This document shows, in pieces, positions 7,462 to 15,709 of a stretch of 34,699 bases of DNA. Each line of letters opens with the position of its first letter. Within the stretch, counting starts at the first letter, position 1. A program made the translations under genes and the position numbers. The notes under the pieces are model-generated. The model saw only the letters and a program-made list of their open reading frames with translations. It did no database searches and had not been told where the DNA came from. Source of the stretch: an uncultured Acidobacteriota bacterium (lineage in GTDB: Bacteria > Acidobacteriota > Thermoanaerobaculia > Multivoradales > SZUA-115); the NCBI GenBank assembly GCA_937867335.1, contig CALMKX010000209.1, positions 1 to 34,699 on the forward strand, written 5' to 3'.

Positions 7462-9033
7462 ATGAAATCTCGCCTCCTGCCGTTCGCCCGGCTGGGCCCC
7501 GGGCTGCTCTTCGCCCTCGTCGCCTCGAGCCCCGCTCTCGCCGCCGTACCCCATCAATTCATCGCCAAGATGTACACCGAAGTCCTGGGGCGGATTCCGG
7601 ACCAGGGGGGTTGGCAAGGCGGGGTGAACTTCTTCACCGGCAATGCCTGCAACCAGGCCAACTTGAGGAACTGGGGCCGCGGGGTGTACCTCTCCGCGGA
7701 GTACGACGGCCTGGGCTACGACAACGCCGCCAAGGTGCTCACCGCCTACCGCGGCATCCTCAACCGCGAGCCCGACTCCGGCGGCTTCAGCAGCTGGAAA
7801 AGCCAGCTCGACAGCGGCACTTCGTTCGCCACCGTGGTGGACGCCTTCTTCAACTCCACGGAATTCGCCGGGCTGGTCACCGCCATCTGCAGCAAGGACA
7901 GCTACAGCTTCGGCGGTGCCGCGGTGATCGCTCTACCGGTGACCACCGGCGGCTTCCAGGGCACCCAGGCCCAGCTCCAGACCACCTTGAACGGCACTCC
8001 CTCGGGCGGGGTGGTGGAACTCGCCCAGAAGGCGGTGGTGAAGCTCACTTCCACGCTGACCATTCCCGCCGGCGTCACTCTGCGCACCATCGGTACCCCC
8101 AACCACCAGCACTACGCCTTGATGGGCCGGCTGGTGCGGGACAGTCTCTTCAACGGCACGGCGGTGCGCTTGAACGCCGGCGCCAAGTTGATCTCGGTGT
8201 GGGTGGACGGCTCGGGCGGACGCCTGGGGCACAACCACAACAGCCAGTCCGTGCAGCTCTTCGGTGGCAACGCCACCACCGTCTCGCAATGCCTGATCAA
8301 CAACCCCTCGGGCTGGTCCAACCTGCAGACGTTGGGCACCGCCGAGGGCTGGCCCTGCGCCGGCAACCAGATCGACCACAACCTGGTGACCGCCTACTCG
8401 AGCTGCCATTTCCGCCGGCCCTCGTGCACGGACCCCGGCTGCGAGCTGTGGGCGGACGGGCTGTCGCTCGCCTGCGAGAACACCACCGCCGAGTTCAACG
8501 AGACGGTGGACGCCACCGACGTGCACATCGTGGTGTTCCGCGCGGGCGGCGCGACCCAGCGCTCGCAGGTGCGTTTCAACACGGCGCTGGCGGCCGGCAA
8601 CGCCTGCTACGGCGGCATCGTGGCGGATGGGCTCTCCCCGGCCGGCACCACCTACGACTTCACCGGCACCTCGGTGCACGACAACACGCTGTGGTCCGGC
8701 CGCGGGCACTACGACATCGTGCTCTCGGTGGGCACCCGAGCCTGGTTCGACGGCAGCTCGGCCAACGGCACGGGCGCTTCCTTCACCGCCAACACCACCG
8801 GTAGCCAGGCGGCGGTCGCGGATGTGGGCATCGGCGTCTCCGGCATGCTGAACGCCGCCGTGCAGAGCAACTCGCTCTCGCTTGTCGCCAACAACTCCGG
8901 AGGCTGCCCCAACGGCGGCACCACGGCGGCCATCGATGTCTCCCCGGGCTACAACTCCGGCAACATCCAGGGCCCCTTCTCCACCCTGCCGCTCGACGGC
9001 TGCATCGGCCACTCGGCCAGCTGCCCCCCGTAG
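7462..9033 (+). CDS. Secreted DUF4214 / right-handed beta-helix protein
   Basis: This is a 523-residue exported protein. The signal peptide covers about residues 1-27, ending PALAAVPH. A DUF4214 domain follows (about residues 30-140), with the paired repeats MYTEVLGRIPDQGGWQGGV and AYRGILNREPDSGGFSSW and the FFNSTEF ending. From about residue 150 the chain is rich in short Asn/Gly/Val strands (HNHNSQSVQLFGGNATTV, CENTTAEFNETVDAT), as in parallel beta-helix proteins such as pectate lyases and adhesins. No catalytic set is evident. It is probably a cell-surface or secreted binding or polysaccharide-acting protein. A GGAGG 8 bases before the ATG at 7462 fixes the start over the longer frame from 7417. 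A strong hairpin follows the stop. Confidence 0.82.
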   Translation: MKSRLLPFARLGPGLLFALVASSPALAAVPHQFIAKMYTEVLGRIPDQGGWQGGVNFFTGNACNQANLRNWGRGVYLSAEYDGLGYDNAAKVLTAYRGILNREPDSGGFSSWKSQLDSGTSFATVVDAFFNSTEFAGLVTAICSKDSYSFGGAAVIALPVTTGGFQGTQAQLQTTLNGTPSGGVVELAQKAVVKLTSTLTIPAGVTLRTIGTPNHQHYALMGRLVRDSLFNGTAVRLNAGAKLISVWVDGSGGRLGHNHNSQSVQLFGGNATTVSQCLINNPSGWSNLQTLGTAEGWPCAGNQIDHNLVTAYSSCHFRRPSCTDPGCELWADGLSLACENTTAEFNETVDATDVHIVVFRAGGATQRSQVRFNTALAAGNACYGGIVADGLSPAGTTYDFTGTSVHDNTLWSGRGHYDIVLSVGTRAWFDGSSANGTGASFTANTTGSQAAVADVGIGVSGMLNAAVQSNSLSLVANNSGGCPNGGTTAAIDVSPGYNSGNIQGPFSTLPLDGCIGHSASCPP

Positions 9034-9053
9034 AGCGATCGAGCCACTCCTTG

Positions 9054-9082
9054 CCGGGCCGGTGGTAGGCTCACCGGCCCGG
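9054..9082 (+). terminator. Terminator-like GC hairpin
   Basis: CCGGGCCGGTG (9054-9064) and CACCGGCCCGG (9072-9082) form a perfect 11-bp stem with a 7-base loop, 20 bp after the DUF4214 stop. No T-run follows. It separates that gene from the SRPBCC gene. Confidence 0.55.
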
Positions 9083-9119
9083 ACCCGAGGACCCCTCGGC
9101 TTGCCATGGAGAGAGCCCG

Positions 9120-9656
9120 ATGCTCAAGAAGATCGCCCTCGCCCTCGTGGTGGTGATCGCCGCCATCCTCGCCTACGCTGCCACCCGGCCAGACACCTTC
9201 CGCGTGGAACGCTCGACCACCATCCCCGCTACGCCGGAACGGGTCTTCGGCCTGGTGAGCGACTTCCACAACTGGCCCTCGTGGTCGCCCTGGGAGAAGC
9301 TCGATCCGGCGATGAAGAGGAGCTTGAGCGGAGCCGAGTCCGGCCAGGGCGCGGTCTACGCCTGGGAAGGCAATGACAAAGTGGGCCAGGGTCGAATGGA
9401 GATCCTGGAAGCCACCTCGCCTTCGAAGCTGCGGATCCAGCTCGACTTCCTGAAGCCCTTCGAGTCCCACAACTCCACGGAGTTCACCTTCGCCCCGGAC
9501 GGAGAAGGCACCCGCGTCACCTGGGCCATGACCGGCAACAACAACTACATCGGCAAGGTGATGACGCTCTTCTTCGACATGGACAAGATGGTGGGCAAGG
9601 ACTTCGAGACCGGCCTCCAGAACCTCGGCGCCGAAGCCCAGAAGCCGGCAGCCTAG
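9120..9656 (+). CDS. Membrane-anchored SRPBCC (polyketide cyclase-like) protein
   Basis: This 178-residue protein starts with one hydrophobic segment (about residues 4-21) followed by a START/SRPBCC ligand-binding fold. Landmarks are VERSTTIPATPERVFGLVSDFHNWPSWSPWEKLDPAM at the front, a central GNDKVGQGRMEI strand, and GEGTRVTWAMTGNN near the end. These helix-grip proteins hold hydrophobic ligands; many are of unknown function, and this one gives no catalytic clue. GGAGAG lies upstream of the ATG at 9120. It is convergent with the GT2 gene, whose stop lies 10 bp away. Confidence 0.85.
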   Translation: MLKKIALALVVVIAAILAYAATRPDTFRVERSTTIPATPERVFGLVSDFHNWPSWSPWEKLDPAMKRSLSGAESGQGAVYAWEGNDKVGQGRMEILEATSPSKLRIQLDFLKPFESHNSTEFTFAPDGEGTRVTWAMTGNNNYIGKVMTLFFDMDKMVGKDFETGLQNLGAEAQKPAA

Positions 9657-9666
9657 CCCGAGCGGC

Positions 9667-10443
9667 TCAGCCCTCCCGCGATGCCCGCCAGGCGGCCACC
9701 CTCCCCTCCCAGGGCGGGCGGTGGCGGGCGTAGTACACCGCCTGGCTGGCGCGGTAGGCGGCTCTCAAGGCGGGAGCCCCCGTGCCACCCCGGGCATGGA
9801 AGGCGAGCGCCCGGGGCTCCTCACCGAGCCTCCAGCCGGCCCGGCGGAGGCGCTGGCAGAAGTCGGCGTCCTCGAAGTAGAGGAAGTAGCCCTCGTCGAA
9901 GCCTCTTACCGCCTCGAAGGCCTCTCGACGCACCAGCAGGCAGGCCCCCGTAAACCACACCGGGCCGAGCAAGAAACGCAGCAGCCGGCCGTGGCTCCAG
10001 GCCCGGCCCTCCAGCCGGTTGCGCAGCTTCTGCACGGCCTCGCCGGCCACGCTCACCTCGGGGGCCCAGCTGGTCTGCGGCTGGCCATCCGGGTAGGCCA
10101 GCCGGGGCGCCGCGAGGCCCCACCGCGGCTCGCTGCGCAACCGCGCCGCGAGGCTCGCGAGCGAGCCCTCGGCCAGCCAGGCGTCCGGGTTGAGGAAGAG
10201 CAGGAGCTCCCCCTTGGCCAGCGCGGCCCCGCGGTTCGAAGCCGCGGCGAAACCGAGGTTCTCGCCCAGGGCCTCGAACCGGGCGCGCGGAAAGAGGCGC
10301 GGCAGCTCTCGGGCCGTGGCGTCGGTGGAGGCGTTGTCCACCACCACCACTTCCACCTCTTCTCCCGCCGGCAGAGCCAGGCTCGAGAGGCAGCGAGGCA
10401 GATGCTCCAGGGCGTTGTAGGAAACCACCACCGCCGAAATCAC
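9667..10443 (-). CDS. GT2 family glycosyltransferase (rhamnosyltransferase-like)
   Basis: This is a 258-residue GT-A enzyme. It opens with ISAVVVSYN, then VVVVDNASTD (nucleotide-binding Asp), ENLGFAAASNRG, and LLFLNPDAWL, in which NPD takes the place of the DxD metal motif as in rhamnosyl- and galactofuranosyltransferases. GFDEGYFLYFEDADFCQRLRRAGW is the acceptor/catalytic ED segment. The GTG start at 10443 overlaps the TGA of the upstream GT4 gene (shared GTGA), which indicates translational coupling. A longer frame reaches 10971, but the extra part is a shadow of the GT4 gene. It likely adds a deoxyhexose to a surface polysaccharide; the sugar is inferred from family only. Confidence 0.9.
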   Translation of the reverse strand: MISAVVVSYNALEHLPRCLSSLALPAGEEVEVVVVDNASTDATARELPRLFPRARFEALGENLGFAAASNRGAALAKGELLLFLNPDAWLAEGSLASLAARLRSEPRWGLAAPRLAYPDGQPQTSWAPEVSVAGEAVQKLRNRLEGRAWSHGRLLRFLLGPVWFTGACLLVRREAFEAVRGFDEGYFLYFEDADFCQRLRRAGWRLGEEPRALAFHARGGTGAPALRAAYRASQAVYYARHRPPWEGRVAAWRASREG

Positions 10444-11552
10444 GGGGCCACCGCCCGTTCGAGCTCGGCCTGCCAGAGCGTCGCCGCGTGGGCCCAGGTG
10501 AGAGCGGCCACCCGCCGCCGCCCTTCTTCGGCAACGCCACCGAGCCAGGCGGAGTCCGCGGCCTGAGTGACCACCTTCTGGACGGCACCGACCGAGAGTT
10601 CGGCCGCCCGCAGGGGGTATCCCGGCCAGAGGTCGTCGAGAGCCAGGCCGGGGCCCACCACCACGGCAGTGCCCGAGGCCAGCGCTTCGAGCGGCGGCAG
10701 GCCGTAGCCCTCGTACTCGGAGAGGTAGAAGGCGAGCTCGGCACCGCGATAGAGGGGCAGCAGGCTCCCTTCCGGCACGTAGCCGAGGGCCTGCACCCGA
10801 CCGCCGAGGCCGAGTGCTTGGACCTGCTCGCCCAGGCTCTCCGGCCGGCGCAGTCGGTTGGCGCCGGCCAGCACCAGCCGGAGCTCGGGGCGCTGGGCGG
10901 CCACCGGCGCCAGAGCGGCCAGCACCAGGTCCAGCCGCCGGCGCTCGAGGAGCGAGCCGAGAAACAGCCAATAGGGCGGCTCCACACCGAGGGCGAGCAG
11001 CTCCCGGCGATCGGCTGCCGGGTCGTGCGAGGGCTGGAAGCGAGCGTCGACGGCGAGCGGCACCACGCCGATGCGCAATCGGGGCAGGCCGTAGAGAGCG
11101 GCGACCTCCCGGGCGATCGCCGCCTGATCCACCAGCACCCGGGCGGCCCGGCGCGCGGCGCTCCGGGCCAGGAGACGCCGCCGCCAGCGCTCCCGCGGCC
11201 CGAACTCCCCGGGCAGACGCTCGAAGGAGAGGTCGTGCAGGGTGACCACCCCGGGCTCCCGCAGCCGCCCCGGCAAGCTGTAGGCCGGAGAGAACACCAG
11301 GTCCAGGGAGTGCTGGGCGAGAAGCTCCGGCAGCTCAATCTGCTCCCAGAGCCAGGGGCGGCCCTCCCGGCCGGCGAACTGAGGCTCGACGTCCGGCCGG
11401 TCGAAGAGCGGATGCTCGAAAGGGCGGCCGTGGCAGAACAGCCGGAACATCCAGTCGGCCGAGGGGCTCACCCCGGAGAGCAGCCCCTCGAGGTAGCGGC
11501 CGACACCCGTCGCCTCCCCCTCGAGCTCATAGGCCACGACTCCCACTCGCAT
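10440..11552 (-). CDS. GT4 family glycosyltransferase
   Basis: This 370-residue GT-B glycosyltransferase starts with MRVGVVAYELEGEATGVGRYLEGLL, the N-domain strand and glycine loop that contact the acceptor. The central segments VVTLHDLSFERLPGEF and FLGSLLERRRLDLVLAAL are followed by the donor-binding EX7E in YEGYGLPPLEALASG. I chose the ATG at 11552 because homologous GT4 proteins begin at this strand; the frame is open to 11654 but codes nothing recognisable there. Its 3' end overlaps the GT2 gene by four bases, and 22 bp separate it from the unknown gene upstream. The pair resembles the glycosyltransferase cluster at the left edge, so the genome has at least two such loci. Confidence 0.9.
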   Translation of the reverse strand: MRVGVVAYELEGEATGVGRYLEGLLSGVSPSADWMFRLFCHGRPFEHPLFDRPDVEPQFAGREGRPWLWEQIELPELLAQHSLDLVFSPAYSLPGRLREPGVVTLHDLSFERLPGEFGPRERWRRRLLARSAARRAARVLVDQAAIAREVAALYGLPRLRIGVVPLAVDARFQPSHDPAADRRELLALGVEPPYWLFLGSLLERRRLDLVLAALAPVAAQRPELRLVLAGANRLRRPESLGEQVQALGLGGRVQALGYVPEGSLLPLYRGAELAFYLSEYEGYGLPPLEALASGTAVVVGPGLALDDLWPGYPLRAAELSVGAVQKVVTQAADSAWLGGVAEEGRRRVAALTWAHAATLWQAELERAVAP

Positions 11553-11574
11553 CGCGCCCGATGCTAGCAGCCCC

Positions 11575-12528
11575 TCAGCCTGGATCCTCGAGATCGCCGG
11601 CCGCCCCGGCGCTGTACTCGGCCAGCAGCTCCTCCACCAGCGAAGAAGTGCCACCGCCGCGCAGGGACTCGATCAGTTGCCGGCTGCCCTCGTCCACTTC
11701 GGGCACCAAGGCGAGGTTGCCTTCGCGGGCAAGAGCGGCGACGTCGTGCCTCGACTCATCGATCCACCGGGCCGCCCGGGCGAGGGCCAGCCCCCGCCCC
11801 ACGGGCCGCCCGAGGGAGAGCCAGAGCTCCGAGGCCAGCAGCAGCGCTCCCGCCAGGCGGCGGTTGGAGGCGCCGCTCCAAGGCGGCCGAGGGAGAGGCC
11901 GCGGGAAGAACGGAGCGAGGCCATAGCCTGCGGCCACGCGGGCGAAGCTGCGCTCCGGCGGTGCCGGGCGGTGGAAGAGGGCGAAGAAGGCGCTCTCCGG
12001 AGCGAGCTCGGCGAGCCGCCGCCGCTCCGCGGGTGAGGGCGCGAGGGCGAAGGACTGCACCACCTCGATTCCAGCTCTGGCGAGGCGCGCGCAGCCCTCG
12101 TGCCAGAGCTCGGGATCGTCCGAAATGCCGGGCACCAGCGGCCAGGCGGCGATGGCTCCCGCCGGAGCCGAATCGAAGGCCTCGTGGTCGCCACGCACCA
12201 GGGCACCCAGGAGGTCGAAGACGACGGTCGCCTCGAGAGCCGGCAGCGGCTCCCCGGGCAGCAGCTGGAGCAGCAGGGGAGTGCCCCGTTCGAGGTGGCG
12301 CCCGGCCACTTCTTCCCGCCAGGTGGAGAGCTCGGCAGGCACCGGCGGCAGCACCAGCAGATCCTCGAGCACGCCGGAGGGCTCGACCGGCGTCGAGCCA
12401 TCGCCGAAGACCGGCTGGGCTCGAGCCAGGTCGCTCCAGAGCTGCCCGGCCGGGCCGCCCCACTCGCGGGGGGCGAAACGGATCCAGAAGCGCGCCGGAT
12501 CGGGCTGGAAGCTCGCCGGGCGGCCCAT
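11575..12528 (-). CDS. Conserved-looking protein of unknown function
   Basis: This 317-residue protein is one I do not recognise. It is soluble, rich in Leu, Ala, Pro and Glu, with no signal peptide or membrane segment. Alternating short strands and helices (TPLLLQLLPG, ATVVFDLLGALV, IAAWPLVPGISDD, GIEVVQSFAL) could form a TIM-barrel-like or Rossmann-like fold. A conserved-looking WIRFAPREWGGPAGQLW block lies near the N-terminus. The ATG at 12528 follows the ribE stop after one base; a GTG at 12540 is an alternative. It sits between riboflavin and glycosyltransferase genes in what looks like one transcript, so its context does not indicate a role. Confidence 0.7.
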   Translation of the reverse strand: MGRPASFQPDPARFWIRFAPREWGGPAGQLWSDLARAQPVFGDGSTPVEPSGVLEDLLVLPPVPAELSTWREEVAGRHLERGTPLLLQLLPGEPLPALEATVVFDLLGALVRGDHEAFDSAPAGAIAAWPLVPGISDDPELWHEGCARLARAGIEVVQSFALAPSPAERRRLAELAPESAFFALFHRPAPPERSFARVAAGYGLAPFFPRPLPRPPWSGASNRRLAGALLLASELWLSLGRPVGRGLALARAARWIDESRHDVAALAREGNLALVPEVDEGSRQLIESLRGGGTSSLVEELLAEYSAGAAGDLEDPG

Positions 12529-12529
12529 C

Positions 12530-13150
12530 TCAGGGCGCACCGGCCGGCCGGCCGTAGACCTCGAGGGCGGCCAGCACGTACTTGGCGAGCACGTCCGCCT
12601 CGAAATTCACCCGTCCTCCCGGCTCGAGATCCCGCAGGGTGGTGACTTCCAGGGTGTGGGGGATCAAGGCCACCTCGAAGCTCTCGGCCAGGCGGCGGGA
12701 TACCGTGAGGCTCACGCCGTCAATCGTCACCGAGCCCTTCTCCACCACCCAGGCGCCGAAGCTCGCCGGCAGGCGGAAGCCCAGCTCGAGATGGGCACCG
12801 AGGTCCCGCCGCTCGACCACCTCGAGCACGCCGTCCACGTGACCCTGCACCCAATGGCCGCCGAGCGCTTCGGAGGCGAGCAGCGCCGGCTCGAGGTTCA
12901 CTTCCGCTCCGTCTCGAAGCTCCCCGAGCGTGGTGCGGGCGAGCGTCTCGGGGGAAAGCTCCACCTCCGAAAGCTCCGGATCGTTGCCCAGAACCGTGAG
13001 GCAGACACCGGCGACGGCCAGGCTCGCGCCCGGCCCGAGGCGCGCGCCCAGGGCCCGGCTGTGGGCGATCGCCAACCGCTTCCCGCCCTGGCCGGAGGGC
13101 TTCGGCGCCCCTACCAGCCGGCCACGCTCTCGGACAAGCCCGCTAAACAT
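12530..13150 (-). CDS. ribE: Riboflavin synthase, alpha subunit
   Basis: This 206-residue enzyme dismutates two molecules of 6,7-dimethyl-8-ribityllumazine into riboflavin and the pyrimidine precursor. It starts MFSGLV (the family MFTGIV start). It has two lumazine-binding barrels: the first at about residues 1-97 with VAGVCLTV, the second at 98-200 with HWVQGHVDG, SVTIDGVSLTV and IPHTLEVTTL. The two repeats and the length are normal. The start overlaps the end of ribD by 40 bp, so translation is probably coupled. No FMN riboswitch precedes the pair, because ribD itself overlaps ftsY. ribBA and ribH are not in this window. Confidence 0.95.
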   Translation of the reverse strand: MFSGLVRERGRLVGAPKPSGQGGKRLAIAHSRALGARLGPGASLAVAGVCLTVLGNDPELSEVELSPETLARTTLGELRDGAEVNLEPALLASEALGGHWVQGHVDGVLEVVERRDLGAHLELGFRLPASFGAWVVEKGSVTIDGVSLTVSRRLAESFEVALIPHTLEVTTLRDLEPGGRVNFEADVLAKYVLAALEVYGRPAGAP

Positions 13151-14298
13151 CCTGGTCGATACCCCCAGAGCAGTCGATCCGGCCCCATGCGCCGGCTACC
13201 CGTCCGTTCCAGGCGCGGCGCGGCGGCGAGGGATCTCTCGCCGGCGCCCCCGACCGGCCCGGGAGCCCCCAGGCCGCCGATCAGCAGGGGAGCGGCGACC
13301 ACCAGCACACGATCGTAGCAGCCGCTCTCGAGGAAGGCGGCATGAACGCCGCCCCCGCCTTCCACCAGAACGCTCCGCACCTGCTGTCGCTGCAACTCGG
13401 CGAGCACGGCCTCCGGGGTGACCCGCTCGAGCACCACCACCTCCGCCCCGGCCCGCTCCAGGGCCCGGCGCGGCGCAGAGTCCGTGGACTCGGTGTAGAT
13501 CACCACCGCGCCCGGCTCGGTGAACAGGCGGGCCGTGGCAGGAGTGCGCAGGCGACGGTCCAGCACCAGGCGGCGGAAGGGCCCGCTCGCCCAGCCCAGG
13601 CGGCGAGTGAGCTGGGGATCGTCCGCCAGAACGGTGCCGCTACCCACCAGGATGGCATCGTGCTCCTCCCGGAGCGACAGCGCCCAGCGGCGGGCCGCAG
13701 GAGAGCTGATCCACCGGCTCTCGCCGCCCACGGTGGCGATCTTGCCGTCCCAGCTCATCGCCCATTTGAGCGTCACCGCCGGCCGCCCGAGAAGCTGGGG
13801 CGCGAGATAGGCGAGGTTCAAGGCGAGAGCCTCCTCGGCCAGCAGCCCCACCTCCACGGCCACTCCCGCCGCGCGCAGGCGGCTGAAACCCGCGCCTCGC
13901 ACCCGCAGATCAGGATCCCCATGGCAGGCCACCACCCGGGCCACACCCGCGGCCAGGATGGCCTCGGTGCAGGGCGGGGTCCGGCCATGGTGATCGCAGG
14001 GCTCGAGAGTGACATAGAGGGTGGCCCCTCGAGCCCGCTCGCCGGCGGCCTCGAGGGCCAGAGGCTCGGCATGGGGCTCGCCGGCCCGGCGATGGTAGCC
14101 CTCCCCCACCACCTCGCCGCCTCGGGCCACGAGGGCCCCCACCTTCGGATTGGGAGCAGCGCTGTACCGCCCGCGGGCGGCCAGGGCCAGAGCCCGCCGC
14201 AGCAGGCGCCGGTCGAGGGCCCGCCCCTCAGCCGAGGAGGGCAGCCGCGAACTCCTGGGGGCGGAAGTCCACCAGATCCTCGGCGGTCTCGCCCACAC
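13111..14298 (-). CDS. ribD: Bifunctional riboflavin deaminase/reductase
   Basis: This protein catalyses the second and third steps of riboflavin synthesis: deamination of the pyrimidinone, then reduction of its ribosyl side chain with NADPH. The deaminase domain has the zinc motif HAEPLAL followed by TLEPCDHHGRTPPC, and NPKVGALVA ahead of it. The reductase domain runs from AVTLKWAMSWDGKIA through ESRWISSPAAR and SGTVLADDPQLT to VEGGGGVHAAFL. The start is uncertain. GTG at 14298 is the only usual start codon before the domain and would overlap ftsY by 71 bp. The homology-based beginning (near LDRRLLRRAL) has no ATG, GTG or TTG, so a CTG near 14242 is another possibility. Confidence 0.93.
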   Translation of the reverse strand: MWARPPRIWWTSAPRSSRLPSSAEGRALDRRLLRRALALAARGRYSAAPNPKVGALVARGGEVVGEGYHRRAGEPHAEPLALEAAGERARGATLYVTLEPCDHHGRTPPCTEAILAAGVARVVACHGDPDLRVRGAGFSRLRAAGVAVEVGLLAEEALALNLAYLAPQLLGRPAVTLKWAMSWDGKIATVGGESRWISSPAARRWALSLREEHDAILVGSGTVLADDPQLTRRLGWASGPFRRLVLDRRLRTPATARLFTEPGAVVIYTESTDSAPRRALERAGAEVVVLERVTPEAVLAELQRQQVRSVLVEGGGGVHAAFLESGCYDRVLVVAAPLLIGGLGAPGPVGGAGERSLAAAPRLERTGSRRMGPDRLLWGYRPGCLAGLSESVAGW

Positions 14299-15193
14299 CG
14301 AGATAGAGCACCGGCAGCTTCAGCTCGCGGGCGATCGCCACCACGATGCCGCCCTTGGCGGTGCCATCGACTTTGGCGAGCAGCACGCCGTCCACCTTGG
14401 CCACCTCCAGGAAGCGCCGTGCCTGGGCGAGGGCGTTCTGGCCGGTGGTGGCGTCGAGCACCAGCAGGGTGCGCTGGCGGTAGCCGGCGCCCTCGCGGTC
14501 CACCACCCGGCGCACCTTGGCGAGCTCGGCCATCAGGTTTTCCTTGGTGTGGAGCCGGCCGGCGGTGTCGATCAGCACTTCGGTCGCTCCCCGGGCACGG
14601 GCCGCCTGCAGGGCGTCGAAGACCACCGCCGCCGGATCCGCGCCGGGGCCCTGGCGGATCACTTCGACGCCCAGCCGCTTGCCCCACAGCTCGAGCTGAT
14701 CGATCGCCGCAGCGCGGAAGGTGTCCGCCGCGGCCATCAGCACCTGCTCACCGGCCAGCTGCGAGCGGCGCGCGAGCTTGGCGATCGAGGTGGTCTTGCC
14801 GACACCGTTGACCCCCACCACCAGGGTGATGCGCGGCCCCGCGCCCTCGGCGGGCTGGGGCACGGCGGAGAGCAGACCGGCGATGTCGGCCGCCAGCTGC
14901 TGGCGAAGGGCGGCGCCGCTGGCCTCGCCCTTGCGGGTGCCCTTGCGCAGCTTCTCGACCAGCTCGGTCGAGGCCACCACACCGAGATCCGCCTGGATCA
15001 GCACTTCCTCGAGGTGCTCGGCAGTGGTGGCGTCGAGCACTTCGCGGCCGCTCATCGCCGCCCCGAGGCGGTCGATGATCTCGGTGTGGGTCATCAGCAG
15101 GCCGCGGCGGAGCGTCTTCCAGAAACCCTTTTCCGCTTCGTCGGCCCCGGGAGCCGTCTCGGGCGCCAGCTCGAGCCCTTTGCTGCGTTCCAT
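14228..15193 (-). CDS. ftsY: Signal recognition particle receptor FtsY
   Basis: This 321-residue SRP GTPase docks ribosome-nascent chain-SRP complexes at the membrane for co-translational insertion. The N domain covers about residues 25-115. The G domain has GVNGVGKTT (127-135, P-loop), DTFRAAA (157-163, insertion box), DTAGR (209-213), AKVDGTAKGG and the closing GVGETAEDL. The long acidic A domain of E. coli FtsY is missing; only about 25 residues precede the N domain, as in many other phyla. The ATG at 15193 has AGGA upstream. It is 33 bp downstream of the roadblock gene and heads the ribD-ribE string. Confidence 0.96.
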   Translation of the reverse strand: MERSKGLELAPETAPGADEAEKGFWKTLRRGLLMTHTEIIDRLGAAMSGREVLDATTAEHLEEVLIQADLGVVASTELVEKLRKGTRKGEASGAALRQQLAADIAGLLSAVPQPAEGAGPRITLVVGVNGVGKTTSIAKLARRSQLAGEQVLMAAADTFRAAAIDQLELWGKRLGVEVIRQGPGADPAAVVFDALQAARARGATEVLIDTAGRLHTKENLMAELAKVRRVVDREGAGYRQRTLLVLDATTGQNALAQARRFLEVAKVDGVLLAKVDGTAKGGIVVAIARELKLPVLYLGVGETAEDLVDFRPQEFAAALLG

Positions 15194-15226
15194 GCCAGGT
15201 CCTAGGTGGGTTCGGTGGAGGGTGGC

Positions 15227-15604
15227 TCAGCGACGCGGCTGGGGAAGTACCTCGGCGGCCATCTCCTCGGCGGCTCTCAGGAGCTGCTTGCGAGCCACGG
15301 CGAGGGCCCCGCTCGAGCGCTGAAGAAGCGCCATGGCATAGCCGTCGGGCAGCGGCACCGCGAGGATGTTGAGGCCCTCCTGCTCGATCTCCAGGAGCTG
15401 TGCCTCGCCCAGGCGGTTCGCGACCAGCATGCGATCGAGCTGACGAAGGTGGATGCCGAGGTAAGCGCCCAGGATGCGGACCTGATAGGGCGAGAAGTCG
15501 GTGATGGCGAAGTCGATCATCTCGCCGGTAGGGTCGAGGAAGAGCGCTCCGACCGCGCTGTCCGTACGCGCCAATAAATTGGCGAGAATGTACTGAAAGG
15601 CCAT
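15227..15604 (-). CDS. Roadblock/LC7-like domain protein
   Basis: This 125-residue cytosolic protein looks like a single roadblock/LC7 fold: an N-terminal helix (FQYILANLLARTDSAVGALFLD), two central strands, the FSPYQVRILGAYLGIHLRQLDRM helix and a final LPDGYAMALLQRSSGALAVA strand-helix unit. Bacterial members of this family partner with small Ras-like GTPases and often act in polarity or surface processes. No partner GTPase is adjacent except FtsY, which belongs to another GTPase class. GGGGGAG precedes the ATG at 15604. Assignment is from overall pattern and is less certain than for the enzymes here. Confidence 0.6.
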   Translation of the reverse strand: MAFQYILANLLARTDSAVGALFLDPTGEMIDFAITDFSPYQVRILGAYLGIHLRQLDRMLVANRLGEAQLLEIEQEGLNILAVPLPDGYAMALLQRSSGALAVARKQLLRAAEEMAAEVLPQPRR

Positions 15605-15626
15605 TTCTTAGCTCCCCCGGGCCAGC

Positions 15627-15658
15627 CGCCCGGGCTGCCAGATCTTACAGCCCGGGCG
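15627..15658 (-). terminator. Perfect 11-bp hairpin between two minus-strand genes
   Basis: CGCCCGGGCTG (15627-15637) and CAGCCCGGGCG (15648-15658) pair exactly around a 10-base loop. It lies 51 bp downstream of the TPR gene stop and 22 bp upstream of the roadblock gene start on the minus strand. There is no T-run. It likely ends or attenuates the TPR transcript before the roadblock-ftsY-rib string. Confidence 0.55.
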
Positions 15659-15709
15659 CGAGAAAGGGGAAGGAGTCCGAAGGGGCGAACCGAACGCTTG
15701 GGCTCACCC

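Noticed and set aside
12500-15200. Looked for an FMN riboswitch serving ribD and ribE
   Set aside because: The genes overlap each other and ftsY, and no conserved RFN-like sequence is visible in the region.
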